Source: Ascoidea tarda (nom. inval.)
Lineage: Eukaryota; Ascomycota; Saccharomycetes; Ascoideales; Ascoideaceae
Direction: 5' to 3'
Assembly: GCA_030560485.1 (NCBI GenBank)
Contig: JAKTTS010000216.1
Span: 1 to 24,427 of the forward strand
Length of the DNA: 24,427 bases
The notes below the pieces were generated by a model. That model was not told where the DNA came from, did not search any database, and was given only the letters and a program-made list of their open reading frames with translations. The position numbers were made by a program, and so were the translations under genes. Positions 1-8,291 of this stretch are shown here, piece after piece; positions within the stretch are counted from its first letter, which is position 1, and each line of letters opens with the position of its first letter.

Positions 1-72
1 TGTCCGGAAAATGCCACTTCTTGCGACCTCTGCGAATGTTGCAAAGATGGCTGTGGTTCATGCTCCAAATAA
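1..72 (+). CDS. Metallothionein-like cysteine-rich protein, C-terminal fragment (partial at window edge)
   Basis: Frame 1 is open from the first base to a TAA at 70-72, giving 23 residues. Seven of them are Cys, in the order C..C..C-E-C-C...C..C, followed by a Ser-Lys end. Dense Cys clusters with Lys, Gly, Ser and Asp and no aromatic residues are typical of small copper- or zinc-binding metallothioneins of yeasts, which chelate metal in the cytosol. The start lies outside the window, so total length and start are unknown. The Cys pattern is seen directly; the function is inferred from composition alone. A Cys-rich tail of some other protein is possible. The gene runs toward YIH1, 403 bp away, so the two are convergent. 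Confidence 0.5.
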   Translation, partial: CPENATSCDLCECCKDGCGSCSK

Positions 73-475
73 ACATTTGGTTGGTGCTTTTTGATGATTT
101 TCAATGGTTACCAGATGACATGAGTCTAATGTTTACTTTGAGTGGGCATTGATTTGATTAGTAGCTTTATATATATGAATACACGAGCTTTCAAATTATA
201 GTATTTCATTTCAGTGAATTGTAATTAAACCATTATGTCTTTTTATTTGGCAACAAAAACAATAAACTAACTTCAGCCTTATGGAGTCTTGGATTTAAAA
301 GTGGTTTAATTGAGAGGTATTTTCAACCCATTTAAGTTCCATTCCTGTATAACAAATTATATTAAATAAAAACCTCCAATTGATTACAATATACTATAAA
401 TTTATAAATTTCTGTCAATTGTTCTTTATTTTAAATAGGTAAATTGTAATGCCATAAAACTCAAATAGGTTAATT
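73..475. other. Convergent intergenic region, metallothionein-like gene / YIH1
   Basis: This 403-bp AT-rich stretch lies between two convergent genes. It holds no convincing open frame. Several A/T-rich runs (for example AATAAA-type and TATATATG near 168-177) could serve as 3'-end processing signals for either gene. Nothing else was recognised. Confidence 0.5.
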
Positions 476-1303
476 TCACTTTCTTTTTTTTTTTTTCTGG
501 TTTTCTTGAGCAAAACCACCTTTGAGTAAAGCATTTCTTGCAGACGTATTTATATGTTTAAATCTATCTGATCCCAAAAGAGTTCCTCCATACCATCTGA
601 CATCAACAATAATAATATTCCATACATTCATTATAGTTAAAAGGTGAAGTAGTCTTCCGCCAGCAGCATTTTCGCCATCGTCGTCACAATTTTGTACTGA
701 AGTTCCATCCAAGTTTTTGATTCTCCAAGCTGACATTTGGTGAGTAGATTTGGAAATTTTTCTAATTTTTCGCAACTCTTGTAGATATAAAATAGCATCT
801 ATTTCTGAATGAACTTCTCTCGTGAAACCAATAAAAGTGGAGTTTCGATCTGTAATTGGGTCAGATATTGCCCAGTTTTTTAAAATGTTGTTTTCTCTTT
901 TATTTGTAGAGTTTTCATTTTCAACAGTATCCAAATCATGAGATTTTTCAAAGTTTCTTCTAGCTTCAGAATTTTTATTAATTTCTTCAATTCTGGACAA
1001 CTCCAGGTCCAATTCATCGATAAATTGAAACAAACAAACTTCTCCCACTTGAAAAATTGATTCCATTAATTTATTGGATATTTCATTAAGATGTGTCTCT
1101 TCAATGTACTTATTAGTTGATTTCACAAAAATAATATGTGGTTTATCTATTTCTGGGTAGTTATCATTGAAAGATATTCTTATCTGACAATCTAAAATAT
1201 TTGGGAGAGTTAAATTGATCATATTTGAGCCCAACCTTTGAAGACAATTTGGAAATATAGATTCAATAGCCTCAAACTCGTCGTTTAATTCTTCTGCTCC
1301 CAT
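476..1303 (-). CDS. YIH1: Yih1/IMPACT homologue, RWD-domain regulator of Gcn2
   Basis: The protein has 275 residues (budding-yeast Yih1 is about 258). Residues 1-105 form an RWD domain, starting with the acidic EELNDEFEAIESIFP stretch and containing the diagnostic YPEIDKPHI loop. Residues about 150-262 form the IMPACT (UPF0029) domain, with STFIGF, the DDDGENAAGGRLL motif and RWYGGTLLGSDRF. In the known family Yih1 competes with Gcn2 for Gcn1 on ribosomes and dampens eIF2-alpha phosphorylation; it also binds monomeric actin. The linker of about 45 residues is charged and Asn/Glu rich. The C-terminus ends in a Lys/Arg run encoded by a poly-T tract on the plus strand (481-496), which may vary in length. 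The first ATG (1301-1303) starts directly at the RWD domain, so the start is well supported. It diverges from NAT3 with 226 bp between starts. Confidence 0.93.
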   Translation of the reverse strand: MGAEELNDEFEAIESIFPNCLQRLGSNMINLTLPNILDCQIRISFNDNYPEIDKPHIIFVKSTNKYIEETHLNEISNKLMESIFQVGEVCLFQFIDELDLELSRIEEINKNSEARRNFEKSHDLDTVENENSTNKRENNILKNWAISDPITDRNSTFIGFTREVHSEIDAILYLQELRKIRKISKSTHQMSAWRIKNLDGTSVQNCDDDGENAAGGRLLHLLTIMNVWNIIIVDVRWYGGTLLGSDRFKHINTSARNALLKGGFAQENQKKKKRK

Positions 1304-1323
1304 TTTAGAAATTTGGTTATCGT

Positions 1324-1356
1324 TTTATATGATTTATATGATTTATATGATTTATA
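1324..1356. repeat. 9-bp tandem repeat (TTTATATGA, 3.7 copies) in YIH1/NAT3 promoter
   Basis: Three perfect copies of TTTATATGA plus a partial fourth lie 20-50 bp upstream of the YIH1 ATG, within the 226-bp divergent promoter. The repeat is read directly. It may form part of the YIH1 leader or supply TATA-like elements; its role is unknown. Confidence 0.75.
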
Positions 1357-1529
1357 CATTGATTAATATCGCTTTACACTTTAAGAAAAATAAACTGATG
1401 GCAAGAATAAATTCCGACTGGAAAGAAAGCTGAGAGACAAAACTCGACTGGAGAGTTAAAATTTAAATCTGTGGTTCAACTGCTTAAGAAATAATAAAAG
1501 AAAAAACAGACAAAATAACGAATTTCACA

Positions 1530-2114
1530 ATGACCTCAATCAAACCTTTCAAAGCAACTGATTTATTTGATATCAATCCTATCAACCTTGATACGTTAAC
1601 TGAAAATTTTCCTTTATATTTTTATTTTCAGTATTTGATAGAATGGCCTTCGCTCTTTTTCAAATCTGAAGAGATGTTTAATCTTAATGAAAAAACTATT
1701 TCAGGGTATATGATGGGTAAAGCTGAAGGAAGTGGAACAGAATGGCATTCTCATATAACAGCTGTTACTGTTAATCCAATATATAGAAGGTTATCATTAG
1801 CTTCAAAACTATGTGTAGATTTAGAAGATTTTACGAAATCCAATCCATATAATGTTTACTTTATTGATTTGTTTGTGAAAGTGACCAATTTGCTAGCTCA
1901 AAATTTATACGAGAAACTAGGATATTCGGTTTACAGAAGGGTTGTTGGGTATTATGGATCAAGTGTAAATGATGTTAAAAATCGAAATGATATAAACGAT
2001 GATATTGATGCTTATGACATGAGAAAATCATTGCCTAGAGATGCTAAAAAACAATGCGTTAGAGAAAATGGTAAGAAGCATTATGTATTACCAAATGAGA
2101 TTGAATTCAAATAA
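1530..2114 (+). CDS. NAT3: NatB N-terminal acetyltransferase catalytic subunit
   Basis: This GNAT-fold protein has 194 residues, the usual Nat3/Naa20 length. The acetyl-CoA binding strand-loop is at residues 77-94 (TAVTVNPIYRRLSLASKL); Ser takes the place of the usual Gly in RxxGxA, as in baker's yeast Nat3. The conserved FIDLFVK and LYEKLGYSVYRRVVGYY stretches follow at about residues 110-145, then AYDMRKSLPRD. NatB acetylates nascent chains that begin Met-Asp, Met-Glu or Met-Asn, working on the ribosome with Mdm20. The ATG at 1530 has A at -3 and gives the conserved N-terminus (TSIKPFKATDLFDINPINLD), so it is the likely start. The gene diverges from YIH1 and converges on RSC6 (162 bp between stops). 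Confidence 0.95.
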   Translation: MTSIKPFKATDLFDINPINLDTLTENFPLYFYFQYLIEWPSLFFKSEEMFNLNEKTISGYMMGKAEGSGTEWHSHITAVTVNPIYRRLSLASKLCVDLEDFTKSNPYNVYFIDLFVKVTNLLAQNLYEKLGYSVYRRVVGYYGSSVNDVKNRNDINDDIDAYDMRKSLPRDAKKQCVRENGKKHYVLPNEIEFK

Positions 2115-2276
2115 ATTAATTGATAATTTAAAGAAAAAACAAAAAAAAACTGAGTATAAATATTTAATTAATACAGGGTTATCGTGGAACCAAAAAAAAA
2201 ATTACAAAATAAAGAATAGAAAATAAAAATTAAAAAAAATTAAAATATATAAATAAAAACAATAATACAATAATGA

Positions 2277-3638
2277 TTATAAATTTTTTGTTTGAAGTAA
2301 CAAGTCAATATTATCGGATAAAAGCTCATCAGTATAGAAGTCACTTCTTCTGACATTTTCTTCAGTATAACCTTCATCGCCACATAAAATTCTTAAAGCT
2401 TTTGAATGAGAGTCTAGGAAGTTTTTAAAGAAATTTATAGGATCTTCAGAAAATTTTTTATAAAAATCATATTTTAATTTTGATTGATTTAGAGCTTGAG
2501 TTCCCAACATTATCTTATTGTCCAATTCTTTTATGTCATCTTCATACATCCCAAATATTTTTCTTGATTCAAGGAATTCTTTACCCAATTCTGATTGTAA
2601 ATCACCTTGTGGTTTTGATAAGGATATATCAATGTCGTAAACATTTTCACCTAAAGTTGAAGACTTATCACACCTTATTTGATAATTTATCTTTATTGGA
2701 TCAACGGGTTTTAATAGTTTTTCAATGTTTTGTAATAGTTGAGGAAATTGAATAGAGTCGCAGTTTAATAAATCCTTTAATGGTTCATCACATTTAATAA
2801 ATTTTTTATCATTAGAATTTGAAGCTAAATCATTTATTGAAATGTATTGCCACAATGCAAAGGCTAGGTCATGTTGGTTTAGTTCATCATAGCCCAATAT
2901 CTCAATTAACTTTTCGGGTAATTTATATCTCAAGGGAAATTCTTTTGGTTGTAGAGTGATTGTACAGTTCATATTGTGAGAGCCATTTCTTTGAACATCT
3001 AGACCGTCGAAATCAACTTTTTTAACATCTTCATGCCATTCAATTATTAAAGATTTATTATCATTTTGTTCGGTGAAGGATTTTTCATCCACGGGGAATA
3101 AATCAATGGCTATTCCGGTCAATAGAGAGCTAAAGTATCTTCTTTTTTTAATATCATCATTAATGTTTTCATTATCTATTACTCGACCTTCAACTCTTAA
3201 CGTCCAGGATGGTTTTAAATTTTCAAATTGCTGTTTCAGTTTGGGGTCTTGAATTAAATCAATTTGCCATGGTTGATTTTCGCAATAATTATAAATAAAC
3301 ACTCTCAATACTAAATGCTCGATTTGAGGTTTAGCGGTTAATTCTTGCAATTCGAACCATTTTGTTACAGTATAAGTGTCTATTTTCTTTTCAGCTTCCT
3401 GCAACTTTCTCAATATGTCAACCTCGGGAAGAATCTCATCCAAACTAGAGGGAATAGTAACATCAGTTGGCCTTAGGCTGATGATAGGTTGGGGTATAGA
3501 CATCTGAGAAAGATTGGAGGCTACAGGATGAGAGTTTTGTTGTGCTTGCTGAGCAGCAGCGGCAGCAACAGCAGCAGCAGCATTTGCAGCAACAGCAGCC
3601 CTTTGGTTTGCCTTTGTGTTCTTCTGTCTGGATGCCAT
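2277..3638 (-). CDS. RSC6: SWIB/BAF60-type chromatin remodeller subunit (Rsc6/Snf12 family)
   Basis: From the first ATG in the frame (3636-3638) the protein has 453 residues; the frame upstream of it has no further ATG. The N-terminus is a basic then Ala/Gln-rich low-complexity stretch (residues about 10-45) built on GCA/GCT triplets. The middle of the protein carries the BAF60 signature (TVTKWFELQELTAKPQIEH, LRVEGRVIDN). A SWIB-like region follows (FPLRYKLPEKLIEILGY, then HDLAFALWQYI), and a C-terminal helical region ends the protein. Length and layout fit Rsc6 (about 480) better than the longer Snf12 (about 560). Rsc6 is a subunit of the RSC nucleosome-remodelling complex; Snf12 is its SWI/SNF paralogue. 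Which paralogue this is cannot be settled without a tree. It shares a 265-bp divergent promoter with HAT2. Confidence 0.85.
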   Translation of the reverse strand: MASRQKNTKANQRAAVAANAAAAVAAAAAQQAQQNSHPVASNLSQMSIPQPIISLRPTDVTIPSSLDEILPEVDILRKLQEAEKKIDTYTVTKWFELQELTAKPQIEHLVLRVFIYNYCENQPWQIDLIQDPKLKQQFENLKPSWTLRVEGRVIDNENINDDIKKRRYFSSLLTGIAIDLFPVDEKSFTEQNDNKSLIIEWHEDVKKVDFDGLDVQRNGSHNMNCTITLQPKEFPLRYKLPEKLIEILGYDELNQHDLAFALWQYISINDLASNSNDKKFIKCDEPLKDLLNCDSIQFPQLLQNIEKLLKPVDPIKINYQIRCDKSSTLGENVYDIDISLSKPQGDLQSELGKEFLESRKIFGMYEDDIKELDNKIMLGTQALNQSKLKYDFYKKFSEDPINFFKNFLDSHSKALRILCGDEGYTEENVRRSDFYTDELLSDNIDLLLQTKNL

Positions 3639-3903
3639 GGAGGTGAGGGGAGGGAAGAACAAGAAGCAGAGAAAGAGGATGGTGGTTGTGCTTCTTCTTC
3701 AGCAGTGGTTTTTCAGCGGTTTTCTGTGAAGAGGTCTTGAAGAGGTCTGTAGGCACGTGCCCGTTGCGCGAAAGGGAAAAAAGCACAGCGAAACAGAAGA
3801 AAAACGCGAAAACGCTGGAAGGACGGTTCTTTCCATGGTTTGAGCCAGTATTAGCGATTTGGCAGCAGTTCCATCAGAAACACCAGTGGTATTCGGGGGC
3901 AAA
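3639..3903. promoter_or_regulatory. Shared RSC6/HAT2 divergent promoter with SBF/MBF-like sites and an E-box
   Basis: This 265-bp region is noticeably more GC-rich than the flanking genes' 3' regions. It contains two CGCGAAA elements (3767-3773 and 3805-3811), which fit the Swi4/Mbp1 class (CNCGAAA), and a 10-bp palindrome GGCACGTGCC (3752-3761) with a CACGTG E-box core. No clear TATA box is present. The motifs are seen directly; factor assignment is inferred from budding-yeast consensus sites. Both genes act in chromatin assembly or remodelling, so G1/S co-expression would make sense. Confidence 0.5.
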
Positions 3904-5178
3904 ATGGAGGTTGACAGTGAAGATGTAGAAAAATCACAGGAAAAGGCAGATGGCGAAGAAGAAATGTCAATTGAAGACGAATACAAAATGTGGAAAGAAA
4001 ACTCGTCTTTGATGTATAAATACGTCAGCCAAACTGCTTTGACATGGCCATCGTTATCAATTCAGTGGTTGCCATCAATTGAGATAAATAAAGAAAACGA
4101 AACGATAAAGACACAGTTAATAATAGGATCTGACACATCTGGTAGTGAAGACGATTTTCTAAAAATTGCTAGCAAAGAGCTTCCATTGAGCATAATCTAC
4201 GATAAATTGAAAAATGAAACCACTTCTGGTTTTAAAATAAACAAAAGATTTAAGCACAAAACAGAGATAAATAGAGCACGTTATATGCCCCAAAACCCTC
4301 AAATAATAGCGACCATCAGTGGGTCTGGTGATTCTTATATCTATGTTAATTCAGCAAAAAAATCTAAAAACAGAAAATTTATAATAAGTTTAAAGTATCA
4401 CAAAAAGAATGGATTTGGATTATCATGGAATCCGAATAATGAGGGCAAACTATTGACTTCAGCAGATGATTCCAAAATTTGTCTTTGGGACATAAACTCC
4501 AAAAGTATTTCGGTTGAATTAAATAATACGTCGACTTCTTTGCAACCTTCAAATGTTTTAAACGATCACACAGATATTGTAAACGATGTTAAATGGCACA
4601 ATTTTAATGAAAATTTATTTGGATCAGTGTCTGATGATAAAAATCTATTTATTTATGATGTCAGGACGTTATCTACTGGACCGGTTTTAAAAAAAACCAA
4701 AGCTCATCATAACGACGGTATAAATTCGTTATCTTTTTCAAATTTTTCAACCAATTTACTTGCAACTGGATCATCAGATTCCACTATTGGCTTATTTGAT
4801 TTAAGAAATATTGAAACAAAATTACATCTGATGGTTGGACATAAAAATGCCATAACGTCATTAGAATGGTCTCCACACCAAGATGGATTTTTGGCCTCAG
4901 GATCAGAAGATCGTCGAGTAATTATATGGGATATTTCTAAAATCGGTGAAGAACAAAATCAAGATGATGCAGACGATGGTGCGCCTGAATTGTTTATGAT
5001 GCACGCAGGCCATACAGCACTCGTCACAGATATAAGCTGGCATCCCGATAAAAGATTGAAGTGGTTGCTAGCCAGTACAGCCAACGATAACATTATTCAA
5101 TTGTGGAAAGTAAAAAACAAAATCAGTGATCCTGTTGATGGAATTGAGACGACTTTACCTGATTCGTTTTTAGAGTGA
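3904..5178 (+). CDS. HAT2: RbAp46/48-type WD40 histone chaperone (Hat2-like)
   Basis: From the ATG at 3904 (AAAATGG context) the protein has 424 residues; Hat2 is about 400 and Msi1 about 420. The N-terminus is acidic and is followed by the family's histone-H4-binding helix and entry motif (DEYKMWKENSSLMYKYVSQ, then LTWPSLSIQWLP). Six to seven WD repeats follow, including WNPNNEGKLLTSADDSKICLWDI, SDDKNLFIYDVR, SSDSTIGLFDLRN and SGSEDRRVIIWDISKIGEEQ (each quoted in part). The acidic DADDGAPELFMMHAGHTA insertion is characteristic of RbAp46/48. Hat2 pairs with Hat1 to acetylate newly made histone H4; Msi1 is the paralogue in CAF-1. The SKIGEEQ...DDGAPELFMMHAGH segment is shared by both, so Hat2 is my preferred but not certain call. 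The only CTG codon (4828-4830) lies where animal RbAp48 has Ser. Confidence 0.85.
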   Translation: MEVDSEDVEKSQEKADGEEEMSIEDEYKMWKENSSLMYKYVSQTALTWPSLSIQWLPSIEINKENETIKTQLIIGSDTSGSEDDFLKIASKELPLSIIYDKLKNETTSGFKINKRFKHKTEINRARYMPQNPQIIATISGSGDSYIYVNSAKKSKNRKFIISLKYHKKNGFGLSWNPNNEGKLLTSADDSKICLWDINSKSISVELNNTSTSLQPSNVLNDHTDIVNDVKWHNFNENLFGSVSDDKNLFIYDVRTLSTGPVLKKTKAHHNDGINSLSFSNFSTNLLATGSSDSTIGLFDLRNIETKLHLMVGHKNAITSLEWSPHQDGFLASGSEDRRVIIWDISKIGEEQNQDDADDGAPELFMMHAGHTALVTDISWHPDKRLKWLLASTANDNIIQLWKVKNKISDPVDGIETTLPDSFLE

Positions 5179-5859
5179 AAAGAGAGGGTAATGTTGTAAT
5201 TTTTCAGTATAAAAAAGAAGAAATGAGAAGAGAAGAGAAGAGACAAGCATTCTTTTCTTGATCTATGTTGTTTGTTTAAATCAACAGCAGTGTATTAATA
5301 GATTAATTATATAAAAAAAGATAAATAAATAGGTTTTATTGGTTTATGCAATTGTAGAACCTTATAGAAATTATTTTCAGCATACTAGTCAAATTCCCAT
5401 TACTCTTATACCCCAATTGTAATGGAGCCATGTTTATGCTAATAGCAAAAGAGATAAACAATTTCTGATTTATATTGAATAAAGAAATATTTCATTCAAT
5501 TTCGGCAAATGAATCTCAACAAGCAGATGGCTAAGATCAATAAGTAAATGAAATATATAAGATGTAAATAATATAAGCATATTAATTGCTAATTAAAATC
5601 AAATGATACAATAAAAGTGAAAGATAGTGAAATATAATAGAGTAAAGTAAAGTAAAGAAAAGGAAAGAGATAAAAAAATAATGTAAAACACTGAACTAAA
5701 ATAGAAAAATAAATTATTTAAATATTAAAGTATTAAAATGAAAAAAAAAAAACATTGATAAGCCCAACCCAATAAATATATATATATAGAAAAAAAGAAG
5801 TAAAAATGGTAAATATAATTATAATTTTAATTTTTTTTTAGTTTTTTTTTTAATTAAAT
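5179..5859. other. Convergent intergenic region, HAT2 / NIPA gene
   Basis: This 681-bp AT-rich region separates two convergent genes. It contains purine-rich short repeats (GAGAA near 5226-5241, AGTAA near 5640-5657), an alternating AT run near 5775-5788 and several poly-A/T tracts, which could act as 3'-end efficiency and positioning signals. I see no supported gene in it. Confidence 0.5.
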
Positions 5860-7182
5860 TTAAATTCTAAATTGATTTATTGAATCATCATCATTGTTGT
5901 TATCATTATCATTACTTTTTTTATAGTTTAAAGAAGTCAAACCAACATGCTCGTTGATTGAATCATCTGAGTAATTGAAATTATCTGGATTGTTGTTAGT
6001 GATGGTGTTGTTTTTGTTATTGCTGTGAATTCTAACTGAATGGTTACTTGAAATGCTTGCTACTCTTCTTTGTAAATTAAGAGATCTTCTTATGGATACA
6101 CCACCGCCAACACCATTATCTAAAGGTATTTCATTGAAGTTTTTAATTAAATTTCCAGAGCCGAATAATCTTGAGTTTTGATTTGTAAAGTCATGATTGT
6201 TATTAGAGTTATTGTTGTGTAGAGAATAAGCGGAATTATCGTCAAATGAATCATTGTAGTTATTTGAAGTGGGCAAGTAGTCCATGTTATTTTCATCGAT
6301 GTTTTTTCTGGAGATATTTAAAAGATAAACACCAGAGAATATAATCAAGAAGCCACAAATTAAGCTAATAATATTAACAGAAGAAGTGGTGTTGAAGCCC
6401 TGAAATAAGATGAAGGAGGCGGTTAAAGTCATTGTTGTAAAAGTGACATAATAAAGGGGATTGACGATTGAGGTATCAAATCTGTTGAGGGCTTTATTGA
6501 AATAGTTCATTTGAGTTAGGATGCAAATTACAACAACTAAAATGAAGAAATAAGTGGATAGATGAGTAAATTGGTTGTTACCCGATAAGGTTAATTTCAA
6601 AGCGATACCAAAGGCTTTGATTGACATGACAGAGATGGAGCCAACAGAGGAACAAATTGAGATGTAGATCATTGGATTCTTTTCACCGTAAATTGGAACA
6701 ATTTTATAGATCATAAATAAAGAGAAGGTTAGGATAAGTAAAGCGTAAATGATGAAACAAGGACGTAGAGCATAGGATAAGATTTCATCGACAGTTTGAA
6801 TATCTTTATCCTTTGGAGCATGTAGAACTATTATGACAGAACCTAGTAGACATATGGCGCAACCCATACGACCCAAAATGCCTAGTTCTTCTTTTAAAAA
6901 AATAGAGGCCAATACAGCACCAATAATTACGGATAAAGCACCAAGGGGAGTAACTAGAATAGCAGGAGCGAAAGTGTAAGCAGCGAAGTTGGCTATTTCT
7001 CCTATGACCATGGCCAACATGCCAGACCACCAAATGGGGTTTTTCAAATACTGGTAACCTTCGCCTTGAAAACCTTGAGACTGGGCATTTAGAAGACCCT
7101 TTTTGGTGATAATAAAAGAGGTACCAATGGCTAAAGATGATGATATAGCTAAGGCTAGACCAATGTATTTATCCTCAATCAT
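5860..7182 (-). CDS. NIPA-family (DUF803) multi-pass membrane transporter, likely Mg2+
   Basis: From the ATG at 7180-7182 the protein has 440 residues. The start directly precedes the family N-terminus (DKYIGLALAISSSLAIGTSF, then ITKKGL). About nine hydrophobic segments span residues 5-310. Diagnostic NIPA motifs include NPIWWSGM, GEIANFAAYTFAPAILVTPLGAL (quoted in part), FLKEELGILGRMGC and QMNYFNKALNRFDTSIVNP. Animal NIPA proteins transport Mg2+; fungal members are much less studied, so the substrate is inferred. Residues about 320-440 are a hydrophilic Asn/Ser/Asp-rich tail, presumably cytosolic, which is low complexity and not conserved in the family. The frame stays open for 54 codons upstream, but that stretch is pyrimidine-rich leader lacking family similarity. 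It diverges from GRR1. Confidence 0.88.
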   Translation of the reverse strand: MIEDKYIGLALAISSSLAIGTSFIITKKGLLNAQSQGFQGEGYQYLKNPIWWSGMLAMVIGEIANFAAYTFAPAILVTPLGALSVIIGAVLASIFLKEELGILGRMGCAICLLGSVIIVLHAPKDKDIQTVDEILSYALRPCFIIYALLILTFSLFMIYKIVPIYGEKNPMIYISICSSVGSISVMSIKAFGIALKLTLSGNNQFTHLSTYFFILVVVICILTQMNYFNKALNRFDTSIVNPLYYVTFTTMTLTASFILFQGFNTTSSVNIISLICGFLIIFSGVYLLNISRKNIDENNMDYLPTSNNYNDSFDDNSAYSLHNNNSNNNHDFTNQNSRLFGSGNLIKNFNEIPLDNGVGGGVSIRRSLNLQRRVASISSNHSVRIHSNNKNNTITNNNPDNFNYSDDSINEHVGLTSLNYKKSNDNDNNNDDDSINQFRI

Positions 7183-7583
7183 GATGAAAAAAGGTGGGAA
7201 AAAAAGCCAAAAAAAGAGAAATAAGGAAAAACTGGGAGGAACAAAAAGCAGAAAAAGAATACCAGAGGATGTATTGTAATGAATGGAAAAGACGACAAGG
7301 GCTCTGGATACAAACCAACTAACGCATAGAGCAAAAACCAACAAATATGAAGAAATATCAACGAGTGATGTGTAAAACTGGGAAAATAGGTGTTGAAATA
7401 TATGAAACTTAGGCTTAGTGATGGTTAATAAAAATAAAACAGTCGATCACATCCGCAGTTGTGGATTTCATGAGCATGCCGGATGATGCAGGCACCAGCA
7501 GAGAAACACCGACAAGGTGGTCAGCAACAAGGAGAAGGAAAGCGTGTGGAAAGCGTGAGCAACGCGGAAGACACGCTGTTGGA

Positions 7584-7589
7584 ACGCGT
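7584..7589. promoter_or_regulatory. MCB-type element (ACGCGT)
   Basis: A perfect MluI cell-cycle box, flanked by further CGCG cores (7562-7566 and about 7744-7750), lies about 700 bp upstream of the GRR1 ATG and 400 bp from the NIPA start. In budding yeasts this site is bound by MBF (Mbp1/Swi6). The binding is inferred from the motif only. Confidence 0.4.
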
Positions 7590-7669
7590 TGTTTTTTTTG
7601 ACGACGTGTTTGACGAGACGGCGCTGCGGCCGAGTCCCGTCGGCGGCGTGGGGGAGAGGACAGCACGGG

Positions 7670-7830
7670 CAGCAGCGGCGGCAGCAGCAGCAGCGGCAGC
7701 AGCAGCGCAGAGGCTGGGAAGCAGCAGCAGCAGCACGAGAAACACGCGCAAGGCCCGGGCGAGAGTGCAGCAGGGCGGCATGTGTCGTGGGCAGCAGAAG
7801 CAGCGCGCAGCAGCGGCAGGACTTTCCACA
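7670..7830. repeat. GCA/GCG trinucleotide-rich island
   Basis: The + strand is dominated by imperfect GCA (CAG) triplets with scattered GCG, GGC and AGA interruptions, in at least three blocks (about 7670-7707, 7723-7735 and 7791-7825). Composition is far richer in GC than the flanks. The same triplet type encodes the Ala/Gln stretch of RSC6 around 3550-3600. It is non-coding here as far as I can tell. Confidence 0.75.
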
Positions 7831-7982
7831 AGCGTCGTTATTTGCTGGATTTGCAGCATCTCCAGAGTCGAGGGCTGAGGACAAACGAGAGGAGAGCACA
7901 GGAGCCACCACTACGCAGACTCCCGACAGCAAGAGCAAGAGCAAGGAAACAGCTTCAAAAGAGCAACACAGGCCCCAGCTGC

Positions 7983-7990
7983 TATATAAA
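7983..7990 (+). promoter_or_regulatory. TATA box upstream of GRR1
   Basis: TATATAAA fits the yeast TATA consensus. It lies immediately downstream of the GC-rich island and about 300 bp before the GRR1 ATG, implying a leader of roughly 200-260 nt that is pyrimidine-rich. Confidence 0.55.
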
Positions 7991-8291
7991 CCGCTTCTTC
8001 TCGCCATCGCTGCAAAAGAGGCACCTTTCTTTTTGTTACAAACATCGTTTTTTAGTTTTATTTTTAATCTCACTGTCATCACCAAATATAATATTCTATA
8101 AGTTTATTATTCGTCCTTCTGGTTCTTCCTCTACTCTACCATCCACACTCCTACTGTTTCTTTCCCTTATTGTTTTTTTCTGTTCCAGTTTGGTTTTATC
8201 CCTCCACATCTTTCTTTGGATCCCACCCAGAAAAGAGACAAAAAGTCTTCTTTCTCACTAAAACACATTTTACTTTTCTTGCCTCCTTAAA

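Larger units (their letters stand above)
7183..8291. other. NIPA gene / GRR1 divergent intergenic region
   Basis: This 1,109-bp region contains a GC-rich island (about 7470-7990) in an AT-rich genome, followed by a pyrimidine-rich leader (about 8000-8291) upstream of GRR1. Overlapping open frames on both strands are caused by scarcity of AT-rich stop codons in the island and do not agree with any protein family. The island holds an MCB element and GCA repeats, and is followed by a TATA box; these are listed separately. Confidence 0.6.

Noticed and set aside
7183-7344. A 54-residue N-terminal extension of the NIPA protein
   Set aside because: The extension is pyrimidine-rich leader translated as Phe/Leu/Pro, lacks family similarity, and the ATG at 7180-7182 begins the conserved first membrane span.
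7415-8261. Several overlapping open frames of 110-205 codons on both strands in the NIPA/GRR1 intergenic region
   Set aside because: They exist because GC-rich triplet repeats lack stop codons. They overlap in many registers, are poly-Ala, poly-Cys or poly-Leu, and show no family motif.
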